Of a stretch of DNA of 64,000 nucleotides, positions 28,793 through 37,488 are shown one piece after another. Location of the stretch: contig NZ_SWCO01000009.1 in assembly GCF_005117025.1 (NCBI RefSeq), forward strand, positions 124,001-188,000, read 5' to 3'. Every line of letters starts with the position of its first letter. Position 1 is the stretch's first letter. The position numbers were made by a program, and so were the translations under genes. Source of the DNA: Alteromonas portus. GTDB taxonomy: Bacteria; Pseudomonadota; Gammaproteobacteria; Enterobacterales; Alteromonadaceae. The notes under the pieces are model-generated. The model had not been told where the DNA came from, made no database searches, and worked only from the letters and a program-made list of their open reading frames with translations.

Positions 28793-28832
28793 TCTTTGTT
28801 TTCAAAGCAGTTAGCGTCTGCTTGCCAATGAT

Positions 28833-29318
28833 TTAATCTAGATCTAGTGGCTCAGGGGAAAGAATCACACCCGTGCTATCCGCATACAGGTGGTCTTCGG
28901 GTAAAAACGTAACGCCGCCAAAGTTAACGGGTACGTCTACCTCGCCAATACTTTCGCACTCTGCATTTACAGGAATTGCAGCAACAGCCAGAACGCCAAT
29001 ATCCAATTCAGCAAGACTATCAACTTCACGCACACTGCCGTAAATCACAACGCCTTCCCAGTCGTTATCAATGGCGACTTGCGCAGAGGATGCATCGAAC
29101 AAAGCACGACGACTTGAACCGCCGCCATCGATTAGCAGCACCTTACCTGCACCAGGCTGTGCAAGGACACGGTCGATAAGACCTCTGTCTTCAAAGCACT
29201 TAATTGTGGTGATTTCACCACCGAAAGAATAACGGCCACCAAAGCTTGCGAAAATTGGATCTACTACGTCTACGCTATCAGCAAACAAGTCGCATAATTC
29301 AGATGTGTTGTATTCCAT
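28833..29318 (-). CDS. rraA: Regulator of ribonuclease E activity A
   Basis: RraA binds RNase E and damps its activity, so it tunes mRNA decay. The 161-residue protein has the family's [41 protein letters not shown] and PVNFGGV segments in order. It is transcribed alone. Confidence 0.96.
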   Translation of the reverse strand: MEYNTSELCDLFADSVDVVDPIFASFGGRYSFGGEITTIKCFEDRGLIDRVLAQPGAGKVLLIDGGGSSRRALFDASSAQVAIDNDWEGVVIYGSVREVDSLAELDIGVLAVAAIPVNAECESIGEVDVPVNFGGVTFLPEDHLYADSTGVILSPEPLDLD

Positions 29319-29725
29319 TCTATTGCCTTACTAAAATTGAGAAGCGTTGAAGCTCTATGCTCGTTAAACCTAGCATAGCATTAATTGTGGTGATGCAAAC
29401 GGTTGATTTAGCGCGTTTCATCAAATTTTCACCTTTTGCAAAAAATGCAGAACTATCACCATGACATACCGAACATGAGCACGTATTTTGCTTACACTTT
29501 CATTAGTGTGAACACACGATTTACTAACGTGTCTTGAAAAAATTCTAACTGGATATGATTTGCTACAAACTGCGAATTTAAAGCCAGTTTCCCTGTTTGC
29601 CCAATAACGGTGCTACGAAAAGCAAAAAGCTAAGTGAGATGTCAAAAAAGTTTCTTTTTTCCGTCACCCACTGGTCACAGACAATCTTTAGCCTGTGCAT
29701 TAATTAACCGATAGGGGACAAGGCG
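29319..29725. other. Intergenic region between rraA and the PAP2 gene
   Basis: About 400 bp between divergent genes. It must hold both promoters. It is moderately AT-rich, and I see no repeat, RNA gene or small frame that I would support. Confidence 0.45.
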
Positions 29726-30244
29726 ATGTTGATGAAATCCTTGACCAAATACGACACTGACTTATTTTATCGCCTCTACAAGCTGACGCAAAAAAGAGAC
29801 TGTAGAAGTATTGTATGGCTTTCAAAAACAGGTGACGGCTACCTATATTTTGTTATCGGCATGCTGCTTTGGGCTTTTGAGCCTGAGCACGGTGAGCTTT
29901 TCCTCTATACAGCGCTGATGGCATATGCGCTGGAATTACCCATTTATGTGCTGCTTAAGAAAATGTTCAAGCGCCCTCGCCCTTGCGATTTTCTAATGAA
30001 TTTAACAGCACATGTCACGCCCTCAGATAAATTCTCACTTCCCTCAGGTCATACTGCCGCTGCGACGTTAATGGCCTGTATAGTAGCGCACTATTATCCG
30101 CCGTTTGCACTACTTGCGTATAGTTGGGCTGCACTTATTGGGCTTTCACGCGTACTATTAGGCGTTCATTATCCTTCTGATGTGGTCGCAGGGTCTCTGC
30201 TTGGCGTAACAATAGCGACACTAAGTATTTCAATTCTGGGGTAG
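29726..30244 (+). CDS. PAP2-family membrane phosphatase
   Basis: The 172-residue integral membrane protein carries all three phosphatase motifs of the PAP2 family: KKMFKRPRP, PSGH, and SRVLLGVHYPSD. Several hydrophobic helices surround them. It probably removes phosphate from a lipid phosphate such as undecaprenyl pyrophosphate or phosphatidate at the periplasmic face. The start at 29726 has GGGGACAAGG upstream. The glycosyltransferase begins one base past its stop, so the pair likely acts on the same lipid-linked sugar pathway (inference). Confidence 0.93.
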   Translation: MLMKSLTKYDTDLFYRLYKLTQKRDCRSIVWLSKTGDGYLYFVIGMLLWAFEPEHGELFLYTALMAYALELPIYVLLKKMFKRPRPCDFLMNLTAHVTPSDKFSLPSGHTAAATLMACIVAHYYPPFALLAYSWAALIGLSRVLLGVHYPSDVVAGSLLGVTIATLSISILG

Positions 30245-30245
30245 C

Positions 30246-31313
30246 ATGAAATTATTGTATGGTGTGCAAGGCACCGGAAATGGGCATATTGCACGAGCGC
30301 GAATCATGGCTGCTGCGTTGGCCGAGCGAGACGACATAAGCGTAGACTTTGTGTTTACCGGTCGTGCCCCTGAGAAATATTTCGATATGGACGTATTTGG
30401 GCAATATCGAACGTACACTGGGTTGAGTTTCATTACAAAAAGCGGGCGCGTGGACAAATGGTCTACGGTAAAAGAAGCCAACATTCGACAGCTAAACAAA
30501 GACATCAAAGCATTCGATACCCGTGACTACGATTTGCTGGTTAACGACTTTGAACCTGTGACGGCATGGGCTGCGAAGAAACAAGGTTTACCTTCCATTT
30601 CTATTAGCCATCAAGCGGCGTTTACCTATAACGTACCAAAAAGCGGCAATACCATATTCGATAGCTTGCTAATGAAAATGTTTGCGCCTACCGATCTTCA
30701 GCTAGGTGTACACTGGTATCATTTCAATCAGCCAATTATTCCACCTTTCGTTGCAGAAAAACCAATTAGGTCTTCGGGTAATGGACACGTGTTGGTTTAT
30801 TTACCTTTCGAGGATATTGAAGATATTCAACAAATGCTTGAACCGCTTAGTGATCAGGTATTTGAATGCTTTCACCCTAACATCGATGAAGCCAAAGAAG
30901 TGGGCCATATCCATTGGCACCCCACGTCAAAGAAGCACTTTCAAAAAGCTCTGCAGCATGCCAGTGGAGTCATTGCTAACGGAGGCTTTGAGTTATCTAG
31001 CGAAGCCCTCCAATTAGGAAAAAAGCTGCTCATTAAGCCCTTGCATGGCCAATTTGAGCAGTTATCCAATGTGCTTACTCTTAGTCAATTAGATTTGTGT
31101 CAGACGCTATTTCAACTCGACACCGACATTGTCGAAGAGTGGCTTGAAGCACCTGAAAATGAAGCTATCGCCTTCCCAGATAACCCCAATGTTTTAATCG
31201 ATTGGCTCAAAAATAAAGACTTTTCTGATACGCAGAGCCTGTGTGATGCCCTTTGGAAAAACGTTCAATACGGCGATAAGACACAAGAACGATTATTGGC
31301 TCTTGCAATTTAA
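30246..31313 (+). CDS. MJ1255/VC2487-family glycosyltransferase
   Basis: The 355-residue protein belongs to the GT-B-like family named after MJ1255 and VC2487. The N-terminal glycine-rich LLYGVQGTGNGHIARARIM resembles the MurG-type acceptor loop. The C-terminal half has VIANGGFELSSEALQLGKKLL, where relatives bind the sugar nucleotide. It follows the PAP2 gene by one base. The sugar and acceptor are unknown. Confidence 0.88.
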   Translation: MKLLYGVQGTGNGHIARARIMAAALAERDDISVDFVFTGRAPEKYFDMDVFGQYRTYTGLSFITKSGRVDKWSTVKEANIRQLNKDIKAFDTRDYDLLVNDFEPVTAWAAKKQGLPSISISHQAAFTYNVPKSGNTIFDSLLMKMFAPTDLQLGVHWYHFNQPIIPPFVAEKPIRSSGNGHVLVYLPFEDIEDIQQMLEPLSDQVFECFHPNIDEAKEVGHIHWHPTSKKHFQKALQHASGVIANGGFELSSEALQLGKKLLIKPLHGQFEQLSNVLTLSQLDLCQTLFQLDTDIVEEWLEAPENEAIAFPDNPNVLIDWLKNKDFSDTQSLCDALWKNVQYGDKTQERLLALAI

Positions 31314-31364
31314 CACCGCAATGCGATGATAGCGGCATTTGTCGTATTCTTTGCGGGATTTTTC

Positions 31365-31562
31365 GTGCTTAAAAAGTCTGTTGTTTTCTTGCTAACACTC
31401 ACAGCATTATGTGGCTGTGGTTATAAAGGGGCGCTCTATATCCCCGATGCGCCTGCGCAAAACACGTCTGCTGAACCAGCGTCTTCTGATAGTTCAGAAA
31501 CCGATGCTTCATCTAGCGCCAACAATACATCCCCCGTTACTACTTCTGGAGAGCTGAACTAG
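31365..31562 (+). CDS. lptM: LPS assembly-associated small lipoprotein (YifL/LptM)
   Basis: The product is a 65-residue outer-membrane lipoprotein. The signal peptide LKKSVVFLLTLTALCGC ends in a lipobox, and the invariant LptM motif after the cysteine is GYKGALYIP. The tail is low-complexity, Ser/Thr/Ala-rich. LptM helps disulfide maturation of LptD in E. coli. I start at the GTG at 31365, with GGGA six bases upstream, because it yields a standard signal peptide. An ATG at 31326 would add a second hydrophobic stretch. Its stop overlaps lysA by one base. Confidence 0.87.
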   Translation: MLKKSVVFLLTLTALCGCGYKGALYIPDAPAQNTSAEPASSDSSETDASSSANNTSPVTTSGELN

Positions 31563-32812
31563 TGGATTATTTCGCCTACAGCCAAGGTCAGCTGCATGCT
31601 GAACAAGTGGCTGTTTCTGATATTGCGGCCCAGCACGGAACGCCGGTATATATTTATTCTCGCGCTACGTTAGAGCGCCATTGGCACGCTTTTAATGATG
31701 CCATTGGTGAACACCCTCACCTTGTTTGTTACGCCGTAAAAGCGAACTCAAATATTGGGGTTTTAAGTGTTTTGGCTAAGTTGGGCTCAGGTTTTGATAT
31801 CGTTTCTGCAGGTGAATTGGCACGTGTAATCGAAGCCGGAGGCGACGCTAGCAAAGTGGTATTTTCAGGCGTTGGTAAAAAGCACGATGAAATTCGTTAT
31901 GCACTAGAACAAGGTATCATGTGCTTTAACGTAGAGTCAGAGCCAGAGCTTCACCGCATTAACCAAGTTGCGGGCGAAATGGGCGTGAAAGCTCCTATTT
32001 CACTGCGCATAAACCCGGACGTGGATGCAAAAACGCACCCTTATATCTCCACAGGTTTGAAGGCAAACAAATTCGGTATTGCACGTGAGCGAGCGCTTGC
32101 TACCTATGAATTAGCTGCATCCCTGCCCCACTTAAACGTGGTTGGTATGGACTGCCATATCGGCTCTCAGCTAACTGAAATTGGACCCTTTGTAGATGCG
32201 CTAGAGCGTCTACTTCTGCTAATTGATGAATTAGCCGAACGCAATATTATCATTGAGCATCTAGATGTGGGCGGTGGTCTTGGCGTTACTTATAATAACG
32301 AGCAACCACCTCATCCTAAAGCCTACGCACAAGCCATGGCTGAAAAAATGGTAGGCCGTGAAAACCTGAAGCTTATTCTTGAGCCAGGACGTGCAATTGC
32401 AGCCAACGCCGGTATTTTGGTAACCGAGGTTGAATTCATAAAAGAGGGTGAAGAAAAGAGTTTCGCTATCGTTGATGCTGCAATGAACGATTTACTGCGC
32501 CCTGCGCTTTACTCAGCATGGCAAAAAATCATCCCTGTAAAAGAAGAAAGCACGGCAACACCACGTATTTACGATGTAGTAGGGCCTGTATGCGAAACCG
32601 GTGATTTCATCGGAAAAGATCGCGAATTAGCCATTGAACCTACCGACTTACTTGCAGTTCGCAGCGCCGGTGCCTATGGTTTTGTTATGGCGTCAAACTA
32701 CAATAGCCGCTGTCGTCCAGCCGAGATTATGGTAGACGGTGATAAAGCAATTGTGGTTCGTGAAAGAGAAAAACAAAAAGATCTCTGGCAAGGTGAGTAT
32801 AAACTTCCGTAA
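31562..32812 (+). CDS. lysA: Diaminopimelate decarboxylase
   Basis: LysA converts meso-diaminopimelate to L-lysine using PLP. The 416-residue fold type III enzyme has the PLP lysine in CYAVKANSN. It also has SAGELARVIEAGG, DCHIGSQL, DVGGGLG, EPGRAIAANAG and GPVCETGD, with the cysteine that reaches across the dimer. The start is a GTG overlapping the lptM stop by one base (TAGTG), with GGAG upstream. It is followed by dapF, so the last two lysine-pathway enzymes are together. Confidence 0.97.
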   Translation: MDYFAYSQGQLHAEQVAVSDIAAQHGTPVYIYSRATLERHWHAFNDAIGEHPHLVCYAVKANSNIGVLSVLAKLGSGFDIVSAGELARVIEAGGDASKVVFSGVGKKHDEIRYALEQGIMCFNVESEPELHRINQVAGEMGVKAPISLRINPDVDAKTHPYISTGLKANKFGIARERALATYELAASLPHLNVVGMDCHIGSQLTEIGPFVDALERLLLLIDELAERNIIIEHLDVGGGLGVTYNNEQPPHPKAYAQAMAEKMVGRENLKLILEPGRAIAANAGILVTEVEFIKEGEEKSFAIVDAAMNDLLRPALYSAWQKIIPVKEESTATPRIYDVVGPVCETGDFIGKDRELAIEPTDLLAVRSAGAYGFVMASNYNSRCRPAEIMVDGDKAIVVREREKQKDLWQGEYKLP

Positions 32813-32847
32813 ACTAGAGACAAACTAACAAGATAGATGCGCGTTTA

Positions 32848-33678
32848 ATGCAGGTTCAATTTTCTAAAATGCACGGTTTGGGTAACGATTTCATGGTTAT
32901 TGATAACGTTACTCAGAACGTCTTTTTCTCTAAAGAAAAAATTCAACAACTCGCTAACCGAAATTTCGGTATTGGCTTCGACCAGCTGTTGATGGTGGAA
33001 CCGCCTTACGATCCTGAGCAAGATTTCCATTATCGTATTTTCAATGCTGATGGCTCAGAAGTAGAGCAATGCGGTAATGGTGCACGTTGTTTTGCGCGCT
33101 TTGTTAAACAAAAAGGTCTCATTAATCGCAACAAAATTGTCGTAAGCACTAAAGCCGGAAAAATGGTGCTGTATCTTGAGAAAGATGGTCAGGTTACTGT
33201 GAACATGGGCAAGCCTGAGTTTGAACCTGCGAACATACCGCTTACAGCCAACAAGCAAGAGAACACGTATATTTTGCGTGTGGGCGAACGCACCTTATTT
33301 ATTGGGTCAGCGTCGATGGGCAACCCCCATTGTGTAATGGAAGTAGACGACGTTGATACCGCAAACGTTGCCGAAATTGGGCCGCTTGTTGAGAAACACG
33401 AACGCTTTCCTGAAGGCGTAAACGTTGGCTTTATGCAGATAATTAACGAGTCACACATTAAGCTTCGCGTATTTGAGCGTGGTTCAGGTGAAACCCTAGC
33501 CTGCGGTAGCGGTGCGTGTGCAGCGGTTGCAATTGGCCAAATTCAGGGTAAATTAGGAAAAGACGTACGGGTGGACCTACCCGGAGGCAGTTTACGTATA
33601 CGCTGGCCTGGCCCAGATAACGTGTTAAAAATGACAGGGCCTGCCGAACACGTATATGACGGACATATAAATCTATGA
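32848..33678 (+). CDS. dapF: Diaminopimelate epimerase
   Basis: DapF interconverts LL- and meso-diaminopimelate for lysine and peptidoglycan. Both catalytic cysteines are visible: [17 protein letters not shown] (first) and [13 protein letters not shown] (second). The 276-residue length is standard. Its stop overlaps the start of the DUF484 gene (ATGA), so the two are coupled. Confidence 0.98.
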   Translation: MQVQFSKMHGLGNDFMVIDNVTQNVFFSKEKIQQLANRNFGIGFDQLLMVEPPYDPEQDFHYRIFNADGSEVEQCGNGARCFARFVKQKGLINRNKIVVSTKAGKMVLYLEKDGQVTVNMGKPEFEPANIPLTANKQENTYILRVGERTLFIGSASMGNPHCVMEVDDVDTANVAEIGPLVEKHERFPEGVNVGFMQIINESHIKLRVFERGSGETLACGSGACAAVAIGQIQGKLGKDVRVDLPGGSLRIRWPGPDNVLKMTGPAEHVYDGHINL

Positions 33679-34370
33679 GCGAATTATCAGGGCAGTCTAA
33701 CGCCACGCAATTAATTGAGCCATTTAACGACACAACGGAATTGTCGAGTGCTGATGTGCGCGCGTTTTTGTTACGAAACCCTGAGTTTTTCGCCGAGCAC
33801 CCCGACCTGCTTGAAAAGATTAAGCTGCCTCATGAACACAAAGGCAGTGTTTCACTTGTCGAAATTCAAAGTGATCAGCTAAGACAAAAAGTCAGGCAGC
33901 TAAATTTCAAGCTAAACCAACTGGTTACCATAGCTAAGCAAAACGAAAAAATATATCGCGTTTATACCGACTTAAACGTGCAGCTACTGCGTTGCGAAAG
34001 CGTTGCTGAAGTACAGTTTACGTTAGAAGACGTGCTGCAAGAACGTTTACAATTGTCATCAGCGGTCATTAAAAGCTTTAAGGGCCCCCACGCTATTCCT
34101 GAACTACAGCAACGTTTGTTCACAGAAAAGCGTTTTAAAAACACCAACTTTTTCTTTGGTCGCTTATCGCAGCACGAACGCCAACTTCTTTTCGGCGAAA
34201 ACCCTGCGGAATCGGTCGCGTTAATGCTACTTGGTGACAACCGTGAATTAGGTATTTTGGGCATTAGCAGCAGCGACGCCAGCCACTTTACGCCTGATAT
34301 GGATACCCTCTTGCTTCAACAGCTTCAGCAAGTGCTAAATATCATCCTGCCTGAAATGATGGGATATTAG
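33675..34370 (+). CDS. DUF484 family protein (GAF-like)
   Basis: A 231-residue protein of the DUF484 family, which sits between dapF and xerC in many gammaproteobacteria. The N-terminus has a conserved [27 protein letters not shown] coiled-coil helix (about residues 60-95) follows, and then a GAF-like domain ending near the C-terminus. The family function is unsettled. The location suggests a link to XerC, but this is an inference. It overlaps dapF by four bases. Confidence 0.9.
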   Translation: MSELSGQSNATQLIEPFNDTTELSSADVRAFLLRNPEFFAEHPDLLEKIKLPHEHKGSVSLVEIQSDQLRQKVRQLNFKLNQLVTIAKQNEKIYRVYTDLNVQLLRCESVAEVQFTLEDVLQERLQLSSAVIKSFKGPHAIPELQQRLFTEKRFKNTNFFFGRLSQHERQLLFGENPAESVALMLLGDNRELGILGISSSDASHFTPDMDTLLLQQLQQVLNIILPEMMGY

Positions 34371-34375
34371 GTGCT

Positions 34376-35296
34376 GTGTCTACGGACGCCTTAATCAGCG
34401 AATCCTGCCAACAATGGCTAGACAAGTTTCTCCTTCACTTACAGGTTGAGCGCGGGTTATCTCTTCACACCATTAAAAACTACCAGCGTCAGCTTACTGA
34501 AGTGGCAAAGCTACTCGGGCTTTACGAGTGGTCCGGACTTACACCAAGTGATATAAAGCGAGTTATGGCTGATGCGAAAATGTCTGGTCACAGTCCACGC
34601 AGCATTGCGCTGAGACTTTCAGCATTAAGAACCTTCTGCCAATACCTTATCGACCATCATCAGCTATTCAGCAACCCCGTAGAAGGCATTCAAGCCCCTA
34701 AACAAGGAAAACCATTACCTAAGCAGCTTAGCGTGGATGAGATGCAGCAGCTGCTTAATGCCTCACCTCGAAGCAGTGACGACGATGAAGGCATGCAGTT
34801 AAGAGATGTAGCCATGTTTGAGCTGCTTTATGGGTGCGGGCTGCGTTTGAGTGAGCTTACCGGGCTTAATTTAGCCGACTGTTTAAAAGACGGTACGGTA
34901 AAGGTCATGGGTAAAGGCAGTAAACAGCGAATACTGCCACTGGGTCGACATGCGCAAAAAGCCCTTAATGCCTGGTTAAAAGTTCGGCCAGCTTACGCTT
35001 CCCCGTATGAAAGTGCGGTTTTTGTAAGTAAACGCAAAACCCGAATATCGAACAGGCAAGTCGCGAATCGCTTAGATAAAATGGCGCAAGAGCAGTCTTT
35101 ATCGCAAAAAGTAAGCCCTCACAAACTGCGCCATTCTTTCGCTACTCACGTATTAGAATCCAGTGGCGACTTACGTGCGGTTCAAGAATTGTTAGGGCAC
35201 GCTAACTTGTCGACAACACAGGTTTATACCCATCTCGACTTCCAGCACCTCGCCAATGTATACGATGCGGCTCATCCGCGCGCGCGAAAAAAATAA
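34376..35296 (+). CDS. xerC: Tyrosine recombinase XerC
   Basis: XerC acts with XerD at dif to resolve chromosome dimers at division. The 306-residue protein has the SAM-like N-terminal domain (LHLQVERGLSLHTIKNYQRQL). The catalytic residues lie in GCGLRLSELTGL (Arg), KGSKQR (Lys), HKLRHSFATH (His-x-x-Arg), LLGHANLSTT (His) and QVYTH (Tyr). The start is a GTG six bases after DUF484. Its conserved location separates it clearly from the island recombinases at 1-3.9 kb. Confidence 0.97.
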   Translation: MSTDALISESCQQWLDKFLLHLQVERGLSLHTIKNYQRQLTEVAKLLGLYEWSGLTPSDIKRVMADAKMSGHSPRSIALRLSALRTFCQYLIDHHQLFSNPVEGIQAPKQGKPLPKQLSVDEMQQLLNASPRSSDDDEGMQLRDVAMFELLYGCGLRLSELTGLNLADCLKDGTVKVMGKGSKQRILPLGRHAQKALNAWLKVRPAYASPYESAVFVSKRKTRISNRQVANRLDKMAQEQSLSQKVSPHKLRHSFATHVLESSGDLRAVQELLGHANLSTTQVYTHLDFQHLANVYDAAHPRARKK

Positions 35297-35316
35297 CGCT
35301 CACTTAAGGTTTTACC

Positions 35317-36057
35317 ATGCAGTTTTTCCGGTCTATCAACAAAGTCGAGGCGATGACTTTCGACCTTGATGACACCCTTTATAATAACGAACCAATCATC
35401 CAAAGGGCTGAGCAGGCGCTACAAGCGCATATTGCTAGGCATCATAAAAATGCTGCGGCACTGTCGTCACAAGATTGGCAGGCATTAAAGCGAGCAGCTA
35501 TTAAAAAGGATTTGCGTTTGGCGTCTGACATGGGGCAGCTTCGCCGTGTAGTGCTTACCGCAGCACTTGCTAACACCACACCTGAAAAATTAACAACAGA
35601 GTTGAAACACGATGGTGAACTTAGTGAAGCAGTAGAAGCTTGCTTTAATTGCTTTTACGACGCAAGAAGCGACTTTGAATTAGCTGACGATGTACACGCA
35701 GCCCTTAAGGCAGTAAGTAGCCAATTACCGCTTATCGGCATTACTAATGGTAATGTAAACGCAGAAAAAATAGGAATTGATGGTTACTTTGAAACCATTC
35801 TTCACGCCAGTACAACACGCCCCATGAAACCAGCCCGCGATATGTTCGATGAAGCGGCTGCACGTTTACAAATTGCGCCGAAGCACATTCTTCACGTAGG
35901 TGACAATATTATCAAGGATGTACAAGGCGCGGTTAACGCTGGCTATCAAGCCGCCTGGTTTGCCTGTAACAGACCCATGACACTAGCCAACGAACCTGTA
36001 AGCGTGCTTCCCCACGTCGCATTAGACAACCTCAATGAGTTAACCCACTTCCTATGA
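35317..36057 (+). CDS. yigB: HAD-family phosphatase YigB
   Basis: A 246-residue HAD phosphatase. YigB in E. coli dephosphorylates 5-amino-6-(5-phosphoribitylamino)uracil in riboflavin synthesis. Motif I is FDLDDTLYNN, motif II is GITNGN, the lysine is in RPMKPARDMF and motif IV is HVGDNIIKDVQGA. It ends the lptM-to-yigB operon. In E. coli uvrD comes next. Here repeats and cysE intervene. Confidence 0.92.
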   Translation: MQFFRSINKVEAMTFDLDDTLYNNEPIIQRAEQALQAHIARHHKNAAALSSQDWQALKRAAIKKDLRLASDMGQLRRVVLTAALANTTPEKLTTELKHDGELSEAVEACFNCFYDARSDFELADDVHAALKAVSSQLPLIGITNGNVNAEKIGIDGYFETILHASTTRPMKPARDMFDEAAARLQIAPKHILHVGDNIIKDVQGAVNAGYQAAWFACNRPMTLANEPVSVLPHVALDNLNELTHFL

Positions 36058-36190
36058 ATAATGGGGTCAGAGTACTTTAATCGCTTAAAAGTGGGGGCAA
36101 AATGTGGGGTCAGAGTACTTTAAACTTTTACTAAGTATAAAACGGGAAATGTACTCTGACCCCATTATTAATGTACTCTGACCCCATAAT
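36058..36190. repeat. Four-copy GGGGTCAGAGTAC palindromic repeat cluster
   Basis: The 13-mer GGGGTCAGAGTAC occurs directly at 36063-36075 and 36106-36118. It occurs inverted at 36151-36163 and 36173-36185. All four copies are perfect, and flanking bases (AT before, TT after) are partly shared. The arrangement can fold into large hairpins. It fills the whole gap between yigB and cysE. Repeats of this type in gammaproteobacteria are often linked to REP-associated Y1 transposases, but none is encoded here. It may also end transcription from both sides. Confidence 0.85.
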
Positions 36191-36988
36191 TTAGTTGTCT
36201 TCTAGTACGTTTTGGCGCATGGATTCACAGGGGCTTTGACAAACCGGTCTCCCAACTACCTTGGCTGGAACACCCACCACGGTAACGTGGGCTGGTACGC
36301 TATTGAGTACAACGCTACCTGCGCCGACTTTCGAGCCCTCGCCGATTTCGATATTTCCTAGGATCTTGGCACCTGCGCCAATTAACACGCCTTGGCGAAT
36401 TTTGGGGTGACGATCTCCCGACTCATTCCCTGTACCGCCAAGAGTAACGCTTTGTAAAATAGACACGTTGTCTTCGACTACCGCAGTCTCACCCACCACA
36501 ATACCGGTAGCGTGGTCGAACATAACGCCTTTACCAATTCGCGCTGCTGGGTGGATGTCTACACCAAAGCTCGATGAATTACGGCTTTGCAAAAACAGGG
36601 CTAGCTGATGACGACCGTGAAGCCAAAGGTAGTGCGCCATTCGGTGCACCTGCACAGCATGGAAGCCTTTAAAGTGAAGTAAGGGAGTAAGGTAATCATT
36701 AACCGCCGCATCTCTTGCATTAATTGCCATAATATCGGCAATGGCTGCCTCACTGATTCCAGGCTCTAGCAGATAAGCTTCATCGAACACCTCGCGAATG
36801 GCGAGTGCAGGCATGACGTCGTCTGCCATTTTGTTTGACAAGATAAAGCTTAACGACGATTCGAAATTATGGTGCGCAAGGACACTGGCATGCACATAGC
36901 TAGAAAGCAAAGGTTCGTTGTCAGCAACAATTTGCGCTTCTTGTTTTAGCGTCGACCAGAAATCGATGGGCGTAGAAAGTGCGGTCAT
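36191..36988 (-). CDS. cysE: Serine O-acetyltransferase
   Basis: CysE makes O-acetylserine from serine and acetyl-CoA, the first step of cysteine synthesis. The 265-residue protein has an N-terminal helical domain, then a left-handed beta-helix of hexapeptide repeats. These include the catalytic FHAVQVHRMAHYLW, GVDIHPAARIGKGVMFDHATGIVVGE and GGTGNESGDRHPKI. I start at the ATG at 36988, with GGGA eight bases upstream. An ATG at 36994 is too close to that site. It is a single gene opposite to its neighbours. Confidence 0.95.
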   Translation of the reverse strand: MTALSTPIDFWSTLKQEAQIVADNEPLLSSYVHASVLAHHNFESSLSFILSNKMADDVMPALAIREVFDEAYLLEPGISEAAIADIMAINARDAAVNDYLTPLLHFKGFHAVQVHRMAHYLWLHGRHQLALFLQSRNSSSFGVDIHPAARIGKGVMFDHATGIVVGETAVVEDNVSILQSVTLGGTGNESGDRHPKIRQGVLIGAGAKILGNIEIGEGSKVGAGSVVLNSVPAHVTVVGVPAKVVGRPVCQSPCESMRQNVLEDN

Positions 36989-37313
36989 GAGCATGTCCCG
37001 TTTATGTGCTGTTGATGTGCCAATTGGTGTCGTTTAAAAATTAGGGCCGTGTACTTTTGCAGCTTGCTTAAATGGCCGAACTTATCTTTTGTAGTTCATT
37101 CTTCACGGAAGAATATAACGCTGGCCTTAATAGCTGTGCAGAAAGTTTACCTGAGTTTGGCGTGATGCAATACCGATGTGATACCAGCCAAGCGCATAAT
37201 TCGATCAATTTATCGAAATAATTCGTTATAGCTAATAACTGTATCGTTCATTTGCGCTCGCTGTCTCGCTGTAAGCTCGCATTAAGCCCTGCCACATAGG
37301 AAAACGAACGGTA

Positions 37314-37330
37314 AAAGTGCCAGACACTTT
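37314..37330. repeat. Short palindrome AAAGTG-N5-CACTTT
   Basis: AAAGTGCCAGACACTTT is an inverted repeat with 6 bp arms and near-palindromic centre. It resembles the small palindromes associated with REP-type repeats in gammaproteobacteria. Only one copy is seen in the window. Confidence 0.45.
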
Positions 37331-37411
37331 CAGTAAAAGTCTCGTTTAGTGTTCACCTACTGAACCTAAACAACTGCCCTTTTGCTCACCAAAAAAGGCG
37401 CAAAAACTGGA

Positions 37412-37427
37412 CTGTATAAATTAACAG
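37412..37427. promoter_or_regulatory. LexA (SOS) box upstream of uvrD
   Basis: CTGTATAAATTAACAG has the exact CTG-N10-CAG spacing and matches 13 of 16 bases of the E. coli SOS consensus. It lies 62 bases upstream of the uvrD start. It predicts DNA-damage induction of uvrD, as in E. coli. Confidence 0.85.
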
Positions 37428-37488
37428 GCAGATGGCATAATAGCGCGCTGCTGAACGTATAACTTTATAAACTAACAGGTACCACATT

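Larger units (their letters stand above)
36989..37488. other. 500 bp intergenic region between cysE and uvrD
   Basis: It contains a REP-like AAAGTG...CACTTT inverted repeat at 37314-37330, the LexA box at 37412-37427, and the promoters of cysE and uvrD. I see no supported reading frame. Confidence 0.6.

Noticed and set aside
36058-36190. CRISPR array
   Set aside because: The repeats are few, occur in both orientations and have no uniform spacers. No cas genes are present.
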